From: Thalassobacillus sp043497085
GTDB lineage: Bacteria > Bacillota > Bacilli > Bacillales > Halobacillaceae
Direction: 5' to 3' (one strand)
DNA: 64,000 nucleotides
NCBI GenBank assembly: GCA_043497085.1
Contig: JBIEKI010000005.1
Both the position numbers and the translations under genes were made by a program. The notes under the pieces were generated by a model. The model was not told the origin of the DNA. It did no database searches and was given only the letters and a program-made list of their open reading frames with translations. Shown here piece after piece: positions 7,028 through 14,131 of the stretch (the stretch's first letter is position 1; each line of letters opens with the position of its first letter).

Positions 7028-7143
7028 CGGATCACCTGCCCCTAATAGAATTTTTTACAGCTAATCGATCCTATGTTTTCTTTCAAAAGGATGTGTCAAA
7101 ACTAAAACAAACCGTTGATGAATATTATATCACTTTATCACTT

Positions 7144-7152
7144 TGGTATAAT
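7144..7152 (+). promoter_or_regulatory. Extended -10 promoter for the 7206 gene
   Basis: TGGTATAAT is a full consensus extended -10 box (TGnTATAAT). It is about 54 bp upstream of the start codon at 7206. No good -35 is seen, as is usual for this class. Confidence 0.6.
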
Positions 7153-7205
7153 TGTTCATAGAATTCTTGCTTATAAGAAAACAACTCATAGAGAGTGGTG
7201 ACAAA

Positions 7206-7460
7206 ATGACAGAAGATCGTAGAAAAGCTAAATGGGAGAAAACAAGACAAGCAGGAAAAGGGAAATACATCGCCCTCTATGGTGTGCTTGGGTTCGGAGG
7301 CGTATTTGTACTGGTTTCCCTTCTGTTCCAGGCATATCGGGAAGACAGCATAACTTTCGACTATGTTGTACAACGAATTGTCATCGGGTTGATTGCCGGA
7401 GCTTTGTACGGCTGGGTCAGCTGGCGGTCCAATGAAAAACGATACCATGACCTCACGTGA
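7206..7460 (+). CDS. Small two-segment membrane protein, unknown function
   Basis: 84 residues. A basic, charged N-terminus (M-T-E-D-R-R-K-A-K-W-E-K-T-R) is followed by two membrane segments (about 22-42 and 57-77) and a charged tail. The frame extends to an ATG at 7152, but that start falls in the -10 region of the predicted promoter. The ATG at 7206, 8 bases after AGAGTGGTGA, is therefore chosen. I do not recognise the family. It is a single-gene transcript with its own promoter and terminator. Confidence 0.65.
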   Translation: MTEDRRKAKWEKTRQAGKGKYIALYGVLGFGGVFVLVSLLFQAYREDSITFDYVVQRIVIGLIAGALYGWVSWRSNEKRYHDLT

Positions 7461-7485
7461 TATTTAACCCCCATTTTAAATCTAA

Positions 7486-7517
7486 GCGGAGCTGAATCTT
7501 ACTGTGCTCCGCTTTTT
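7486..7517 (+). terminator. Rho-independent terminator lying inside the 3' end of the convergent gene
   Basis: GCGGAGC and GCTCCGC around a 13-base loop, then TTTTT. It serves the plus-strand gene at 7206-7460. Its right arm is the last codons of the lipoprotein gene on the other strand (stop at 7499-7501). Confidence 0.78.
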
Positions 7518-7999
7518 ATTGCAGAAACCATGATTCCAGTCAAAACTTCCTCATTAAATGTAAATTCGATATTCCGCTCCAGTTGTTTATCAAAGTATCC
7601 AATTATTGCAGCTCCTGTATCTGTCCGCTCATAATAATTTTTACCATAGGCTTCAATGATATGTTCTTTTGTATCCCCAATGGTTACATTGCGGGCGGTA
7701 GCATAGCGCTCATGCGAAAGAATGTAGCCAGTGACACTTCCCCCCTCTACCTTGAATTCTAAATTATCATAGACATAGTGGCGACTCGGTGGGGTATCCA
7801 CCTCCTCCACCTTCTCAGGTGTACCGAAAATTTCTCCAAGTTTTTGCTCAGAGGCACCTAAAGACACTTCTTGGATTCCTTCTGCAGTTAAATCACTGCT
7901 GTAAATTTGATCATAAAAATCCATTTTATCTTTTGAAGTGCAGCCAGTAAGCAACAAACCTATTGTGAGAAACATAGCCAACGAAAATGTGACTTTCAC
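7499..7999 (-). CDS. Putative lipoprotein, two BamE/SmpA-like repeats, unknown function
   Basis: 166 residues with a type II signal peptide: K after Met, a hydrophobic stretch, then lipobox L-L-T-G-C with Cys20. The mature part has two similar halves, L-G-A-S-E-Q-K-L-G-E-I-F-G-T-P-E-K-V (about 47-64) followed by Y-D-N-L-E-F-K-V, and I-G-D-T-K-E-H-I-I-E-A-Y-G (about 107-119) followed by Y-F-D-K-Q-L-E-R-N-I-E-F-T-F. A glycine-marked helix followed by a strand pair is the shape of the BamE/SmpA fold and of several Bacillus lipoproteins. The start is GTG, 6 bases after AGGAGGAAAA. It should be anchored on the outer face of the membrane. Function unknown. Confidence 0.75.
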   Translation of the reverse strand: MKVTFSLAMFLTIGLLLTGCTSKDKMDFYDQIYSSDLTAEGIQEVSLGASEQKLGEIFGTPEKVEEVDTPPSRHYVYDNLEFKVEGGSVTGYILSHERYATARNVTIGDTKEHIIEAYGKNYYERTDTGAAIIGYFDKQLERNIEFTFNEEVLTGIMVSAIKSGAQ

Positions 8000-8084
8000 T
8001 TGTTTTTCCTCCTGATCAATGAAACTTTTTCTAATTACTCCACTTCACTTGTACAACGGTTTATATAACCGTCGGCCGTTATAA

Positions 8085-8384
8085 TTACCATAATGGTTCC
8101 TCTTTGCTGCTAAGCTCGTAATACAATGGTAATAGTCCCATAACAATTAAGAATACGATCAGCCCAAATAAAATATAAAACAACATGGAGAAATCAAATA
8201 ATGACACGATAAACATCGGTATGATTACAGATAAAACCATAAAGCCTCCCCGCTTCCGTGTTTTTGCAGATGCATACTGCTTTTCTCCACAGTAAGGACA
8301 TAGTGCACTACTGCTCAGCATTAACTTACTGAAAACCGTTTCTTTCCAGGTCCAATTCTTTTTACAATTATCACACACTGGCAT
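8085..8384 (-). CDS. Small zinc-ribbon membrane protein (CxxC...CxxC type)
   Basis: 99 residues. An N-terminal C-D-N-C ... C-P-Y-C pair, 21 residues apart, forms a likely zinc ribbon. Two membrane segments follow (about 48-68 and 70-90). This fits the CXXC-20-CXXC family (TIGR04104), whose function is not known. The frame is open to 8405, but GGGAGGTCATCAAC lies just before the ATG at 8382-8384, which is the start used. It lies between two other small cell-envelope genes on the same strand. Confidence 0.72.
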   Translation of the reverse strand: MPVCDNCKKNWTWKETVFSKLMLSSSALCPYCGEKQYASAKTRKRGGFMVLSVIIPMFIVSLFDFSMLFYILFGLIVFLIVMGLLPLYYELSSKEEPLW

Positions 8385-8420
8385 GTTGATGACCTCCCTT
8401 ACCAATTTTACTTATATATA

Positions 8421-8945
8421 TCAGCCCGCCCATTCGTGTTCAAGAATGCTCATCTCCCACAGACTCCAATATTCATCTCCGACTTTCCTGTAGTCACGAA
8501 GCAGCCCTTCTTTTTTGAAGCCCGCCTTTTCATAACAGGAAATTGCTGAAGCATTGAAGTCGAACACACCTAAACTAACACGGTGCATCTCTAAATCATC
8601 GAATGCGATCCTTACAACTCTTTTAATCATTTGCTGGCAGATTCCCTGCCCTCTACAATTCTGTTCGGCTACCAAAACTCTGCCGATTCTTGCTGTACGA
8701 TTATCTCTATCTATACTTGCCAAGGAAATGTGACCAATCATAGTACCTGTTTCTGTATGTACGACTTTGTAGATGAATTTTTCTGCCTGGTCATGATTGG
8801 CCCCTGAAATATATTCTGTCAACTGGTGCTCATCTAATGGAAAATGCAAAGAAGGGCCGGCCCATTGCATCATGAACTCTTTTGAATCTATCCACCGAAT
8901 TAGTTGTTCAAAATCATCAGGCGTGAAATACTGAAGTTCAATCAA
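8421..8945 (-). CDS. GNAT family N-acetyltransferase (RimJ/RimL-like)
   Basis: 174 residues with the GNAT fold. Motif D/A includes G-T-M-I-G-H-I-S-L-A, then I-G-R-V-L-V and the acetyl-CoA loop R-G-Q-G-I-C-Q-Q-M. Motif B is V-S-L-G-V-F-D-F-N-A-S-A-I-S-C-Y-E-K-A-G-F. This resembles acetylases that act on small molecules or protein N-termini; substrate unknown. The longest frame starts at an ATG (8964-8966) with a poor ribosome site. A TTG at 8943-8945 lies 9 bases after GAGAGAGG and gives M-I-E-L-Q-Y-F-T-P-D-D-F, the usual GNAT beginning, so it is chosen. It overlaps the end of the upstream lipoprotein gene by 8 bp, indicating coupled translation. Confidence 0.82.
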   Translation of the reverse strand: MIELQYFTPDDFEQLIRWIDSKEFMMQWAGPSLHFPLDEHQLTEYISGANHDQAEKFIYKVVHTETGTMIGHISLASIDRDNRTARIGRVLVAEQNCRGQGICQQMIKRVVRIAFDDLEMHRVSLGVFDFNASAISCYEKAGFKKEGLLRDYRKVGDEYWSLWEMSILEHEWAG

Positions 8946-9420
8946 TACTATCGGCCTCTCTCTCATATAGTAATATTCTCTCTTTTAAATCCTTTTCTTC
9001 TTGACTGTCCCGCCAAATAATAGTTGCATATACCTGATCAATATCTTCCTTTTTGATAACTTCACCGCTGTCCATTTTACTTCCTTCTATCGTACCGATT
9101 TGGTGATTGACGATATCCATATCGCTGCCCGATACGGAATAGCTTTGAACTCTTTCATCCTCTCCATGCATTACCACCTGAATCCCCATGGATAAGTAAT
9201 CAGAAGCATATTCATCTGTGTTTTTCATTTTCAATGTGCCATTTCCAGACTTATATCGCTTGTCGTCATACTGCAGCTCATAACCTTCTATCTTCCAATG
9301 TTCACTTTCACCACTCAAGACGAAATGGAGTTGATAGGGTTGTATTTCCCCCTGGCTGTCATTACATCCAATCAGCAAAAAAATCATTAAAAACAGATAC
9401 CAGCTCCGATTCTTCCTCAT
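8938..9420 (-). CDS. Putative lipoprotein, unknown function
   Basis: 160 residues with a type II signal peptide (MRKNRSWYLFLMIFLLIGCN; lipobox L-I-G-C). The mature part is polar and strand-rich, with W-K-I-E-G-Y-E-L-Q-Y-D-D and G-N-G-T-L-K-M-K. The pattern resembles small Bacillus lipoproteins predicted to have an immunoglobulin-like sandwich. The ATG at 9418-9420 is used because GGTGGT is 4 bases upstream; an ATG at 9430-9432 abuts its own purine run. It forms a two-gene operon with the GNAT gene. Function unknown. Confidence 0.72.
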   Translation of the reverse strand: MRKNRSWYLFLMIFLLIGCNDSQGEIQPYQLHFVLSGESEHWKIEGYELQYDDKRYKSGNGTLKMKNTDEYASDYLSMGIQVVMHGEDERVQSYSVSGSDMDIVNHQIGTIEGSKMDSGEVIKKEDIDQVYATIIWRDSQEEKDLKERILLYEREADSID

Positions 9421-9524
9421 AAATACCACCATTTCCTTTTCAACAAAATCCCCATATTGCCGACTAATTTAAATATTTCCCGCGCAATAATTTTCGATTT
9501 CGAGTGAATGGCCTCTATTTCCCA

Positions 9525-10298
9525 TCAGATTTTGACAGCTTTTGTAGCGATAAACGTTTTTATATAATGGTCAATCAACCGTTTCCCTCCAAAATCATCT
9601 TCATAAAAACCATTGATAGCATATCCAGCATCAATTTGACCTTGGATCTGGTCTTCCAATGTGTGACCAAATTCGACCGTCAGGTTATTTTCCACATGAC
9701 GTTGTAGTTCTTCTTCGGAAATTGAGGTAAGACCTGAAAATGGAATCGAGTGTTTCACATCGAGGATGCCTTTTTCTTCCTGGTCATCATCAAACAGGTA
9801 CAAAAGCGGGTTAGTGAAACCGGCTATAAGCGTACCACCATTCTTTAAAACTCTATAACTCTCTTTCCATACAGGCAATATATTTTCTACGAATACATTT
9901 GAAACCGGATGGACGATGAGATCAAACGAGCCATCCTCAAAGAAATGCAAGTCAGACATATCGCCTTGTATCGCCTCCAGATACAACCCGTCCCTATCGG
10001 CCACAAACCTGTCCTGTTCCAATTGCATATCGGATATATCGACCACCGATACATCGGCTCCAGCAGCTGCTAACACAGGGGCTTGCTGCCCTCCCCCGGA
10101 AGCTAAACAAAGAACTTTGATCCCTTTTAAAGAGGTTGGAAACCAAGATCTTGGCACTGGTCTTTCAGTGGTGACTGTTATTTCCCACTCCCCTGCTTTC
10201 GCTTTTTCTATTGCTTTGCTGCTTACCGGTTTTGTGTAGACCACCCCATCTTCCACTTTTTTATCCCAAGCTTTTTGATTATGTTTTACCAGTTTCAT
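9525..10298 (-). CDS. Class I SAM-dependent methyltransferase
   Basis: 257 residues. Motif I is V-L-C-L-A-S-G-G-G-Q-Q (about 63-73), followed by an acidic residue after strand 2 (V-V-D-I-S), motif II/III around Q-G-D-M-S-D-L and the post-motif stretch F-D-L-I-V-H-P-V-S-N. This is the UbiE/MenG-like Rossmann fold (Methyltransf_11/25). The N-terminal 60 residues contain W-D-K-K-V and P-R-S-W-F-P, as seen in a group of uncharacterised Firmicutes methyltransferases. GGGAGAA lies 7 bases before the ATG at 10296-10298, preferred over the ATG at 10319. Substrate unknown. Confidence 0.82.
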   Translation of the reverse strand: MKLVKHNQKAWDKKVEDGVVYTKPVSSKAIEKAKAGEWEITVTTERPVPRSWFPTSLKGIKVLCLASGGGQQAPVLAAAGADVSVVDISDMQLEQDRFVADRDGLYLEAIQGDMSDLHFFEDGSFDLIVHPVSNVFVENILPVWKESYRVLKNGGTLIAGFTNPLLYLFDDDQEEKGILDVKHSIPFSGLTSISEEELQRHVENNLTVEFGHTLEDQIQGQIDAGYAINGFYEDDFGGKRLIDHYIKTFIATKAVKI

Positions 10299-10455
10299 AT
10301 TCGTCTTCTCCCTTTTCAATTAAACTATTCCTCTTAATACTTTAGCATATAACACTATTGTTTTTTCCATTAATATCCTTGTCACTCAAGAAAAAGGTTT
10401 TTCCTATCCTTTCGAGAATGTGTTACCTTAACAAAAACGTCTAGGAGGTACAGGT

Positions 10456-11286
10456 ATGTGTGGACAAATTATTTCGCTGAAAGGAATTGAGTGGAAACAG
10501 AAAGATAAAACCATTTTAAAAGATGTTACCTGGAATGTAGCAAAAGGAGAACACTGGGCACTGCTTGGGTTGAACGGCTCAGGCAAAACCTCCCTTCTCA
10601 ATATGATTACCGGCTACCAATGGCCAACGAATGGAGAAGTTAATGTATTAGGCCATAGGTTTGGTGAAACGAATATACTGGAACTGCGTAAATCTATCGG
10701 CTGGGTCAGCACTTCATTGGATGAACGTTTCAAGCATCATGGAGGAGAAACTGCCAGGGAGGTGGTGTTGAGCGGAAAACATGCCACCATCGGTATTTAT
10801 GATGAAATCACAGCAGAAGATATAAACAGAGCTAACCATCTATTGGATCAATTCAGAATTATGACCCTTGCTGAGCAAAAATTCTCTTCCCTCTCCCAGG
10901 GTGAAAAGCGGAAAACCATGATTGCACGTGCGTTGATGGCGTCACCAGAACTGTTGATTCTGGACGAGCCATGCAGTGGACTGGATATCTTATCGAGAGA
11001 AGAGCTGCTTCAGACAATTGATCAGATGAATCGTTCATCTGACGGGCCAACTTTGATATACGTAACGCACCATATAGACGAAGTCATCCCGTCCATTTCA
11101 CATACTTTGCTACTTCACCACGGGAGTATAGCGGCTAGTGGTGAAAAATATAAAACGTTAACCGAAGAAAATTTACAAGCAACCTTTGAACTGCCATTAG
11201 CTCTTGAGTGGGATAACGGCCGCCCCTGGATTCGTGTACAATCACACAATAATAATCCATCCATTGATTTTAATAATAGTTATTGA
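10456..11286 (+). CDS. ylmA: ABC transporter ATP-binding protein, YlmA-like
   Basis: 276 residues with all ABC motifs: Walker A G-L-N-G-S-G-K-T (about 39-46), signature L-S-Q-G-E-K (about 147-152), Walker B L-L-I-L-D-E-P (about 170-176) and switch His in Y-V-T-H-H. It resembles B. subtilis YlmA strongly (E-H-W-A-L-L-G-L-N-G-S-G-K-T, G-W-V-S-T-S-L). This is an orphan ATPase group with no membrane partner gene beside it, and none is seen here. It may energise a permease encoded elsewhere or act in the cytosol. AGGAGGTACAG precedes the start. The stop codon overlaps the -35 box of the next gene's promoter. Confidence 0.83.
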   Translation: MCGQIISLKGIEWKQKDKTILKDVTWNVAKGEHWALLGLNGSGKTSLLNMITGYQWPTNGEVNVLGHRFGETNILELRKSIGWVSTSLDERFKHHGGETAREVVLSGKHATIGIYDEITAEDINRANHLLDQFRIMTLAEQKFSSLSQGEKRKTMIARALMASPELLILDEPCSGLDILSREELLQTIDQMNRSSDGPTLIYVTHHIDEVIPSISHTLLLHHGSIAASGEKYKTLTEENLQATFELPLALEWDNGRPWIRVQSHNNNPSIDFNNSY

Positions 11287-11313
11287 CTCTCACGTTACGT
11301 GATAGCTTATAGT
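11283..11313 (+). promoter_or_regulatory. MerR-type promoter with 19-bp spacer and operator dyad
   Basis: The -35 box TTGACT (11283-11288) and -10 box TATAGT (11308-11313) are 19 bp apart, the over-long spacer typical of MerR-activated promoters. Inside the spacer is the palindrome TCACGT-T-ACGTGA (11290-11302). It lies 25 bp upstream of the MerR start, so autoregulation is expected. The -35 box overlaps the TGA of the ABC gene. Confidence 0.82.
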
Positions 11314-11337
11314 GAAAGCGATGGGAGGGATCCGAAT

Positions 11338-12069
11338 ATGAAAGTAAAAGAAGTTGCCGAACTGGTTGGTATAAGCGTGCGCACGCTGCATCATTATGAT
11401 GAAATCGGGCTGCTGAAGCCAGACATGACCACAGATGCCGGCTACAGGGTTTATTCCGATGCCAACCTAGAAACGCTGCAGCAGATTCTATTTTTCAAAG
11501 AAGTTGGTTTTCCGCTGAAACGGATCAAAACGATTCTTGAAGATCCTTCCTTCGATCGGGAGGAAGCGTTAGAAATGCATCGGAAAATGCTGGTGGCAAA
11601 ACGCCGCCGCCTGGATCAGGTGATTGATACGGTTGAAAAAACACTCCAACATTGGAAAGGAGAAATTGAAATGACTGCAGAAGATAAATTCAAGGGATTT
11701 GATTTCAGTCATAATCCTTATGAAAAAGAAGCTCGGGAACGCTGGGGAGATAAAGCAGTAGACGATGCCAACAGGAAAGTCAAAGGGATGAGCGAAGCAA
11801 AGCAGGAAGAAATCAATGAATTGTACCGGGAACTGGCATCAATACGTCACCAGGACCCTGCTTCTAAGGTAGCTCAGGAAGCTATTGCTAAATGGTATGT
11901 CCTCTTAAATGAAATCGGCAGCTATTCATTGGAGGCCTTCAAGGGATTGGGACAGATGTATATCGCCGACGAACGTTTTACGAAAAATATCGATCAGTTC
12001 GGTGAAGGCCTTGCCCAATTCATGACGGATGCCATGGCTGTTTATGCCGATAACCGGCAACCAAACTAA
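11338..12069 (+). CDS. MerR family regulator with TipAS antibiotic-recognition domain (Mta-like)
   Basis: 243 residues. The N-terminal winged helix (MKVKEVAELVGISVRTLHHY, D-E-I-G-L-L-K-P) and coiled coil (about 70-110) are typical of MerR. The C-terminal TipAS domain (about 120-240) carries E-A-R-E-R-W-G, W-Y-V-L-L-N-E and G-L-G-Q-M-Y-I-A-D-E-R-F. B. subtilis Mta and Streptomyces TipA use this domain to bind drugs and activate multidrug exporters and themselves. The frame is open to 11299, but GGGAGGGATCC before the ATG at 11338 decides the start. Ligand and other targets are unknown. Confidence 0.88.
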   Translation: MKVKEVAELVGISVRTLHHYDEIGLLKPDMTTDAGYRVYSDANLETLQQILFFKEVGFPLKRIKTILEDPSFDREEALEMHRKMLVAKRRRLDQVIDTVEKTLQHWKGEIEMTAEDKFKGFDFSHNPYEKEARERWGDKAVDDANRKVKGMSEAKQEEINELYRELASIRHQDPASKVAQEAIAKWYVLLNEIGSYSLEAFKGLGQMYIADERFTKNIDQFGEGLAQFMTDAMAVYADNRQPN

Positions 12070-12084
12070 TTCCCCCCCTAATAT

Positions 12085-12130
12085 GGAGGCCCCGGGGTGT
12101 TTCATCTAACACCCCGGGGCCTCCCTTTTT
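12085..12130 (+). terminator. Strong Rho-independent terminator of the MerR/TipAS gene
   Basis: A 17-bp stem, GGAGGCCCCGGGGTGTT paired with its complement, around TCATCT, followed by CTTTTTT. It also faces the end of purU. Confidence 0.92.
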
Positions 12131-12137
12131 TCTATCA

Positions 12138-13040
12138 TTAATTAAATACAATTGTTTTATTTTTATGCACAAGAATGCGATCTTCCAAATCCCATTTCAC
12201 ACCACGGGCAAGCACACTACGTTCGACTTTACGTCCGATTTTTTTCATATCTTCTGCATTGTCACGATGGTCGACTCGCATGATATCCTGCTCTATGATC
12301 GGTCCTTCATCCAGATCATTGGTAACATAGTGGGATGTCGCACCAATCAGTTTTACTCCTCTCTCATAAGCTCTCCCGTATGGATTCGCTCCGACGAATG
12401 CCGGCAGGAACGAGTGGTGGATATTGATGATTCGTGATGGATAAGCGGCTACAAAATCAGGTGTCAGGATTTGCATATAACGGGCCAAAACAATTTGGTC
12501 GACGTTATATTCTTCCAACAGCTCCAACTGTTTTGCCTCTGCTTCCTTGCGAATATCTTTATTGGCTGGTATATGATGAAACGGGATACCGAACGATTCT
12601 ACTAATTCCCTTGCATCATCATGATTGCTGACAACAAGTGCAATATCAGTTACTAACTCGCCGCTATGCCATTCCCATAACAGCTCACGCAGGCAATGCA
12701 GTTGTTTGGAAACAAAAATTGCCGTTCTCCTCAGTTCATAGACAAATTTTATGTCCCACTTCATGTTAAAGTTTTCAGCAACCGCCTGAAATTTGCTCTT
12801 CAATTCTTCTTCTTTCCCCTGCAAGCCAGGAGAATCGAATTCGATCCGCAAGAAGAATGTACCCTCATAAGCATCTGTCGTATACTGGCTGGACTCCATA
12901 ATATTGGCTCCATTTTGAAAAAGGAAATTAGAAACAGCCGCTACGATCCCAGGCTGGTCCGGACAGCAGATCAGAAGTCGTCCTTTATCTTTATTTGCTT
13001 CTTGAAATTTTCGTAAGTGTTGGTGTGTTGTTTCAGCCAT
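12138..13040 (-). CDS. purU: Formyltetrahydrofolate deformylase
   Basis: 300 residues. It hydrolyses 10-formyltetrahydrofolate to formate and tetrahydrofolate, balancing the one-carbon pool. An N-terminal ACT domain (about 20-100, starting G-R-L-L-I-C-C-P-D-Q-P-G-I-V) is followed by a formyltransferase-type domain. The catalytic set is Asn206, His208 (I-N-I-H-H-S-F-L-P-A-F) and Asp244 (N-D-L-D-E-G-P-I-I-E). Length is normal for the family. AAAGGGGATTATT precedes the ATG. It is convergent with the MerR gene and stands alone. Confidence 0.95.
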   Translation of the reverse strand: MAETTHQHLRKFQEANKDKGRLLICCPDQPGIVAAVSNFLFQNGANIMESSQYTTDAYEGTFFLRIEFDSPGLQGKEEELKSKFQAVAENFNMKWDIKFVYELRRTAIFVSKQLHCLRELLWEWHSGELVTDIALVVSNHDDARELVESFGIPFHHIPANKDIRKEAEAKQLELLEEYNVDQIVLARYMQILTPDFVAAYPSRIINIHHSFLPAFVGANPYGRAYERGVKLIGATSHYVTNDLDEGPIIEQDIMRVDHRDNAEDMKKIGRKVERSVLARGVKWDLEDRILVHKNKTIVFN

Positions 13041-13121
13041 AATAATCCCCTTTACATGTATTACTGTTAGTTTAGTCTTTATCTTATCGCTCTATCCTAT
13101 AACAAAATATTTGCTGACAGC

Positions 13122-13159
13122 AAATCAAAATCCCCTCGCTTTGGAGGGGATTTTGATTT
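13122..13159 (-). terminator. Rho-independent terminator between ykvA and purU
   Basis: AAATCAAAATCCCCTC and its exact complement form a 16-bp stem around GCTTTG. The T-runs are inside the stem, so it can work in both directions. It separates the ykvA transcript from the purU promoter region. Confidence 0.75.
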
Positions 13160-13201
13160 GGCCGATCCTACCCCTGTTTAATAGAGGACAGGAGTGATTT
13201 T

Positions 13202-13284
13202 TAATGCTGCATTTCACTTATATTAGCGGCTTTCTGGATATATTTGCGACTTCCAGCATTTTATTTGAGACTGCCCCTAAGAAC
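13202..13284. repeat. Degenerate direct-repeat array, 19-24-bp period (array F)
   Basis: Units begin at 13202 (TAATGCTGCATTTC), 13221 (TATTAGCGGCTTTC), 13241 (TATTTGCGACTTCC) and 13262 (TATTTGAGACTGCC). Spacings are 19, 20 and 21 bp. The array runs up to the ykvA stop codon at 13285-13287. Confidence 0.65.
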
Positions 13285-13764
13285 TTATTGAGCCTGCGAA
13301 TGATCTTCTCCTTCTTCATCATTGGACTCATCCATCATAAACCTTTCATCAATATTCGCTTTACTGAAGTTTTTGCCGAAATACTTCACCATACTGGCAT
13401 GTGCCTGCGCCTTGATCGGCTCATCGATATGGGAAACGACACTGTAAATAGCATAAATGATAGCAAGGCTATCATCCGCAAAACCGACGACCGGAATGAA
13501 GTCAGGAATAACATCAGCAGGAAAAATTAAATAACCAAGTGCTCCTGCTATCGTAAGCTTGTCTTTCTTTGGTGTATTCGGGCTCTTGAATGTGTAATAC
13601 AAGAGAAAACTATAGTAAGCGATCTTGGAGCCCAGCAATAATGCATAGCGACCCATTTTGGCAAAAAATTTGTTTTCGGAAAAATATTTACGCCCGGTTT
13701 CTACTGCTTTGGCGGGATTGAAATTCTTCAGTTTTTTATTATAATTTTTTTCTTCACTCATCAT
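13285..13764 (-). CDS. YkvA family (DUF1232) membrane-associated protein
   Basis: 159 residues. The DUF1232 signature is D-K-L-T-I-A-G-A-L-G-Y-L-I-F-P-A-D-V-I-P-D-F-I-P-V-V-G-F-A-D-D-S-L-A-I (about 68-102), with one or two amphipathic/membrane helices around it. The C-terminus is acidic. The family is widespread and of unknown function. GGAGAATCAA precedes the first of two adjacent ATG codons. It is a single gene, flanked downstream by repeat array F and a terminator. Confidence 0.88.
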   Translation of the reverse strand: MMSEEKNYNKKLKNFNPAKAVETGRKYFSENKFFAKMGRYALLLGSKIAYYSFLLYYTFKSPNTPKKDKLTIAGALGYLIFPADVIPDFIPVVGFADDSLAIIYAIYSVVSHIDEPIKAQAHASMVKYFGKNFSKANIDERFMMDESNDEEGEDHSQAQ

Positions 13765-13934
13765 TTGATTCTCCTTTTCAATAAAAGTGCTTCATTTATT
13801 TTACCTTCCCCGATTACATCGTTGTCAATCATTCTCTTCTACTAGAAAATTCGAAAAATTCTCTTCTCCCCCCTTGTAAAATTTATCGCTTTAGTGTAAG
13901 TTAGTGAGAACCAATTAAATACTAACTCGATTAT

Positions 13935-14093
13935 TTCTTATCTAGAGAGGCAGAGGGACTGGCCCGTTGAAGCCTCAGCAACCACTGGTGATACCAGAAA
14001 GGTGCTAATTCCAGCAAGTTGTGCCAACAACTTGGAAGATAAGAAGAGGAACTTATCATTACAAAGTCTTCTTCTTATGGGAAGGCTTTTTTT
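13935..14093 (+). promoter_or_regulatory. SAM-I (S-box) riboswitch with terminator
   Basis: The aptamer shows P1 (CTTATCT 13937-13943 pairing with AGATAAG 14037-14043) and the conserved S-box cores AGAGGCAGAGGGACTGGCCC-type, GAAGCCTCAGCAACC and AGGTGCTAATTCC. Three exclusive pairings are visible. ATAAGAAGA (14039-14047) pairs with TCTTCTTAT (14070-14078) as antiterminator, while GTCTTC (14066-14071) pairs with GAAGGC (14081-14086) before a T7 run as terminator. SAM binding locks P1 and so allows the terminator, switching off metC-yitJ-metH. A clear promoter upstream was not found. Confidence 0.96.
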
Positions 14094-14131
14094 ATATTTA
14101 CCCATGATTTTTCAACGAGGAGGAATTATAA

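Noticed and set aside
13204..13530. 108-codon plus-strand frame with GGAGTG upstream
   Set aside because: It lies antisense to ykvA and begins within repeat array F; the ribosome-like match is probably chance.
13870..13935. Promoter of the S-box operon (TTGTAA near 13874)
   Set aside because: No -10 hexamer at acceptable spacing gave more than three of six matches, so the promoter is left unplaced.
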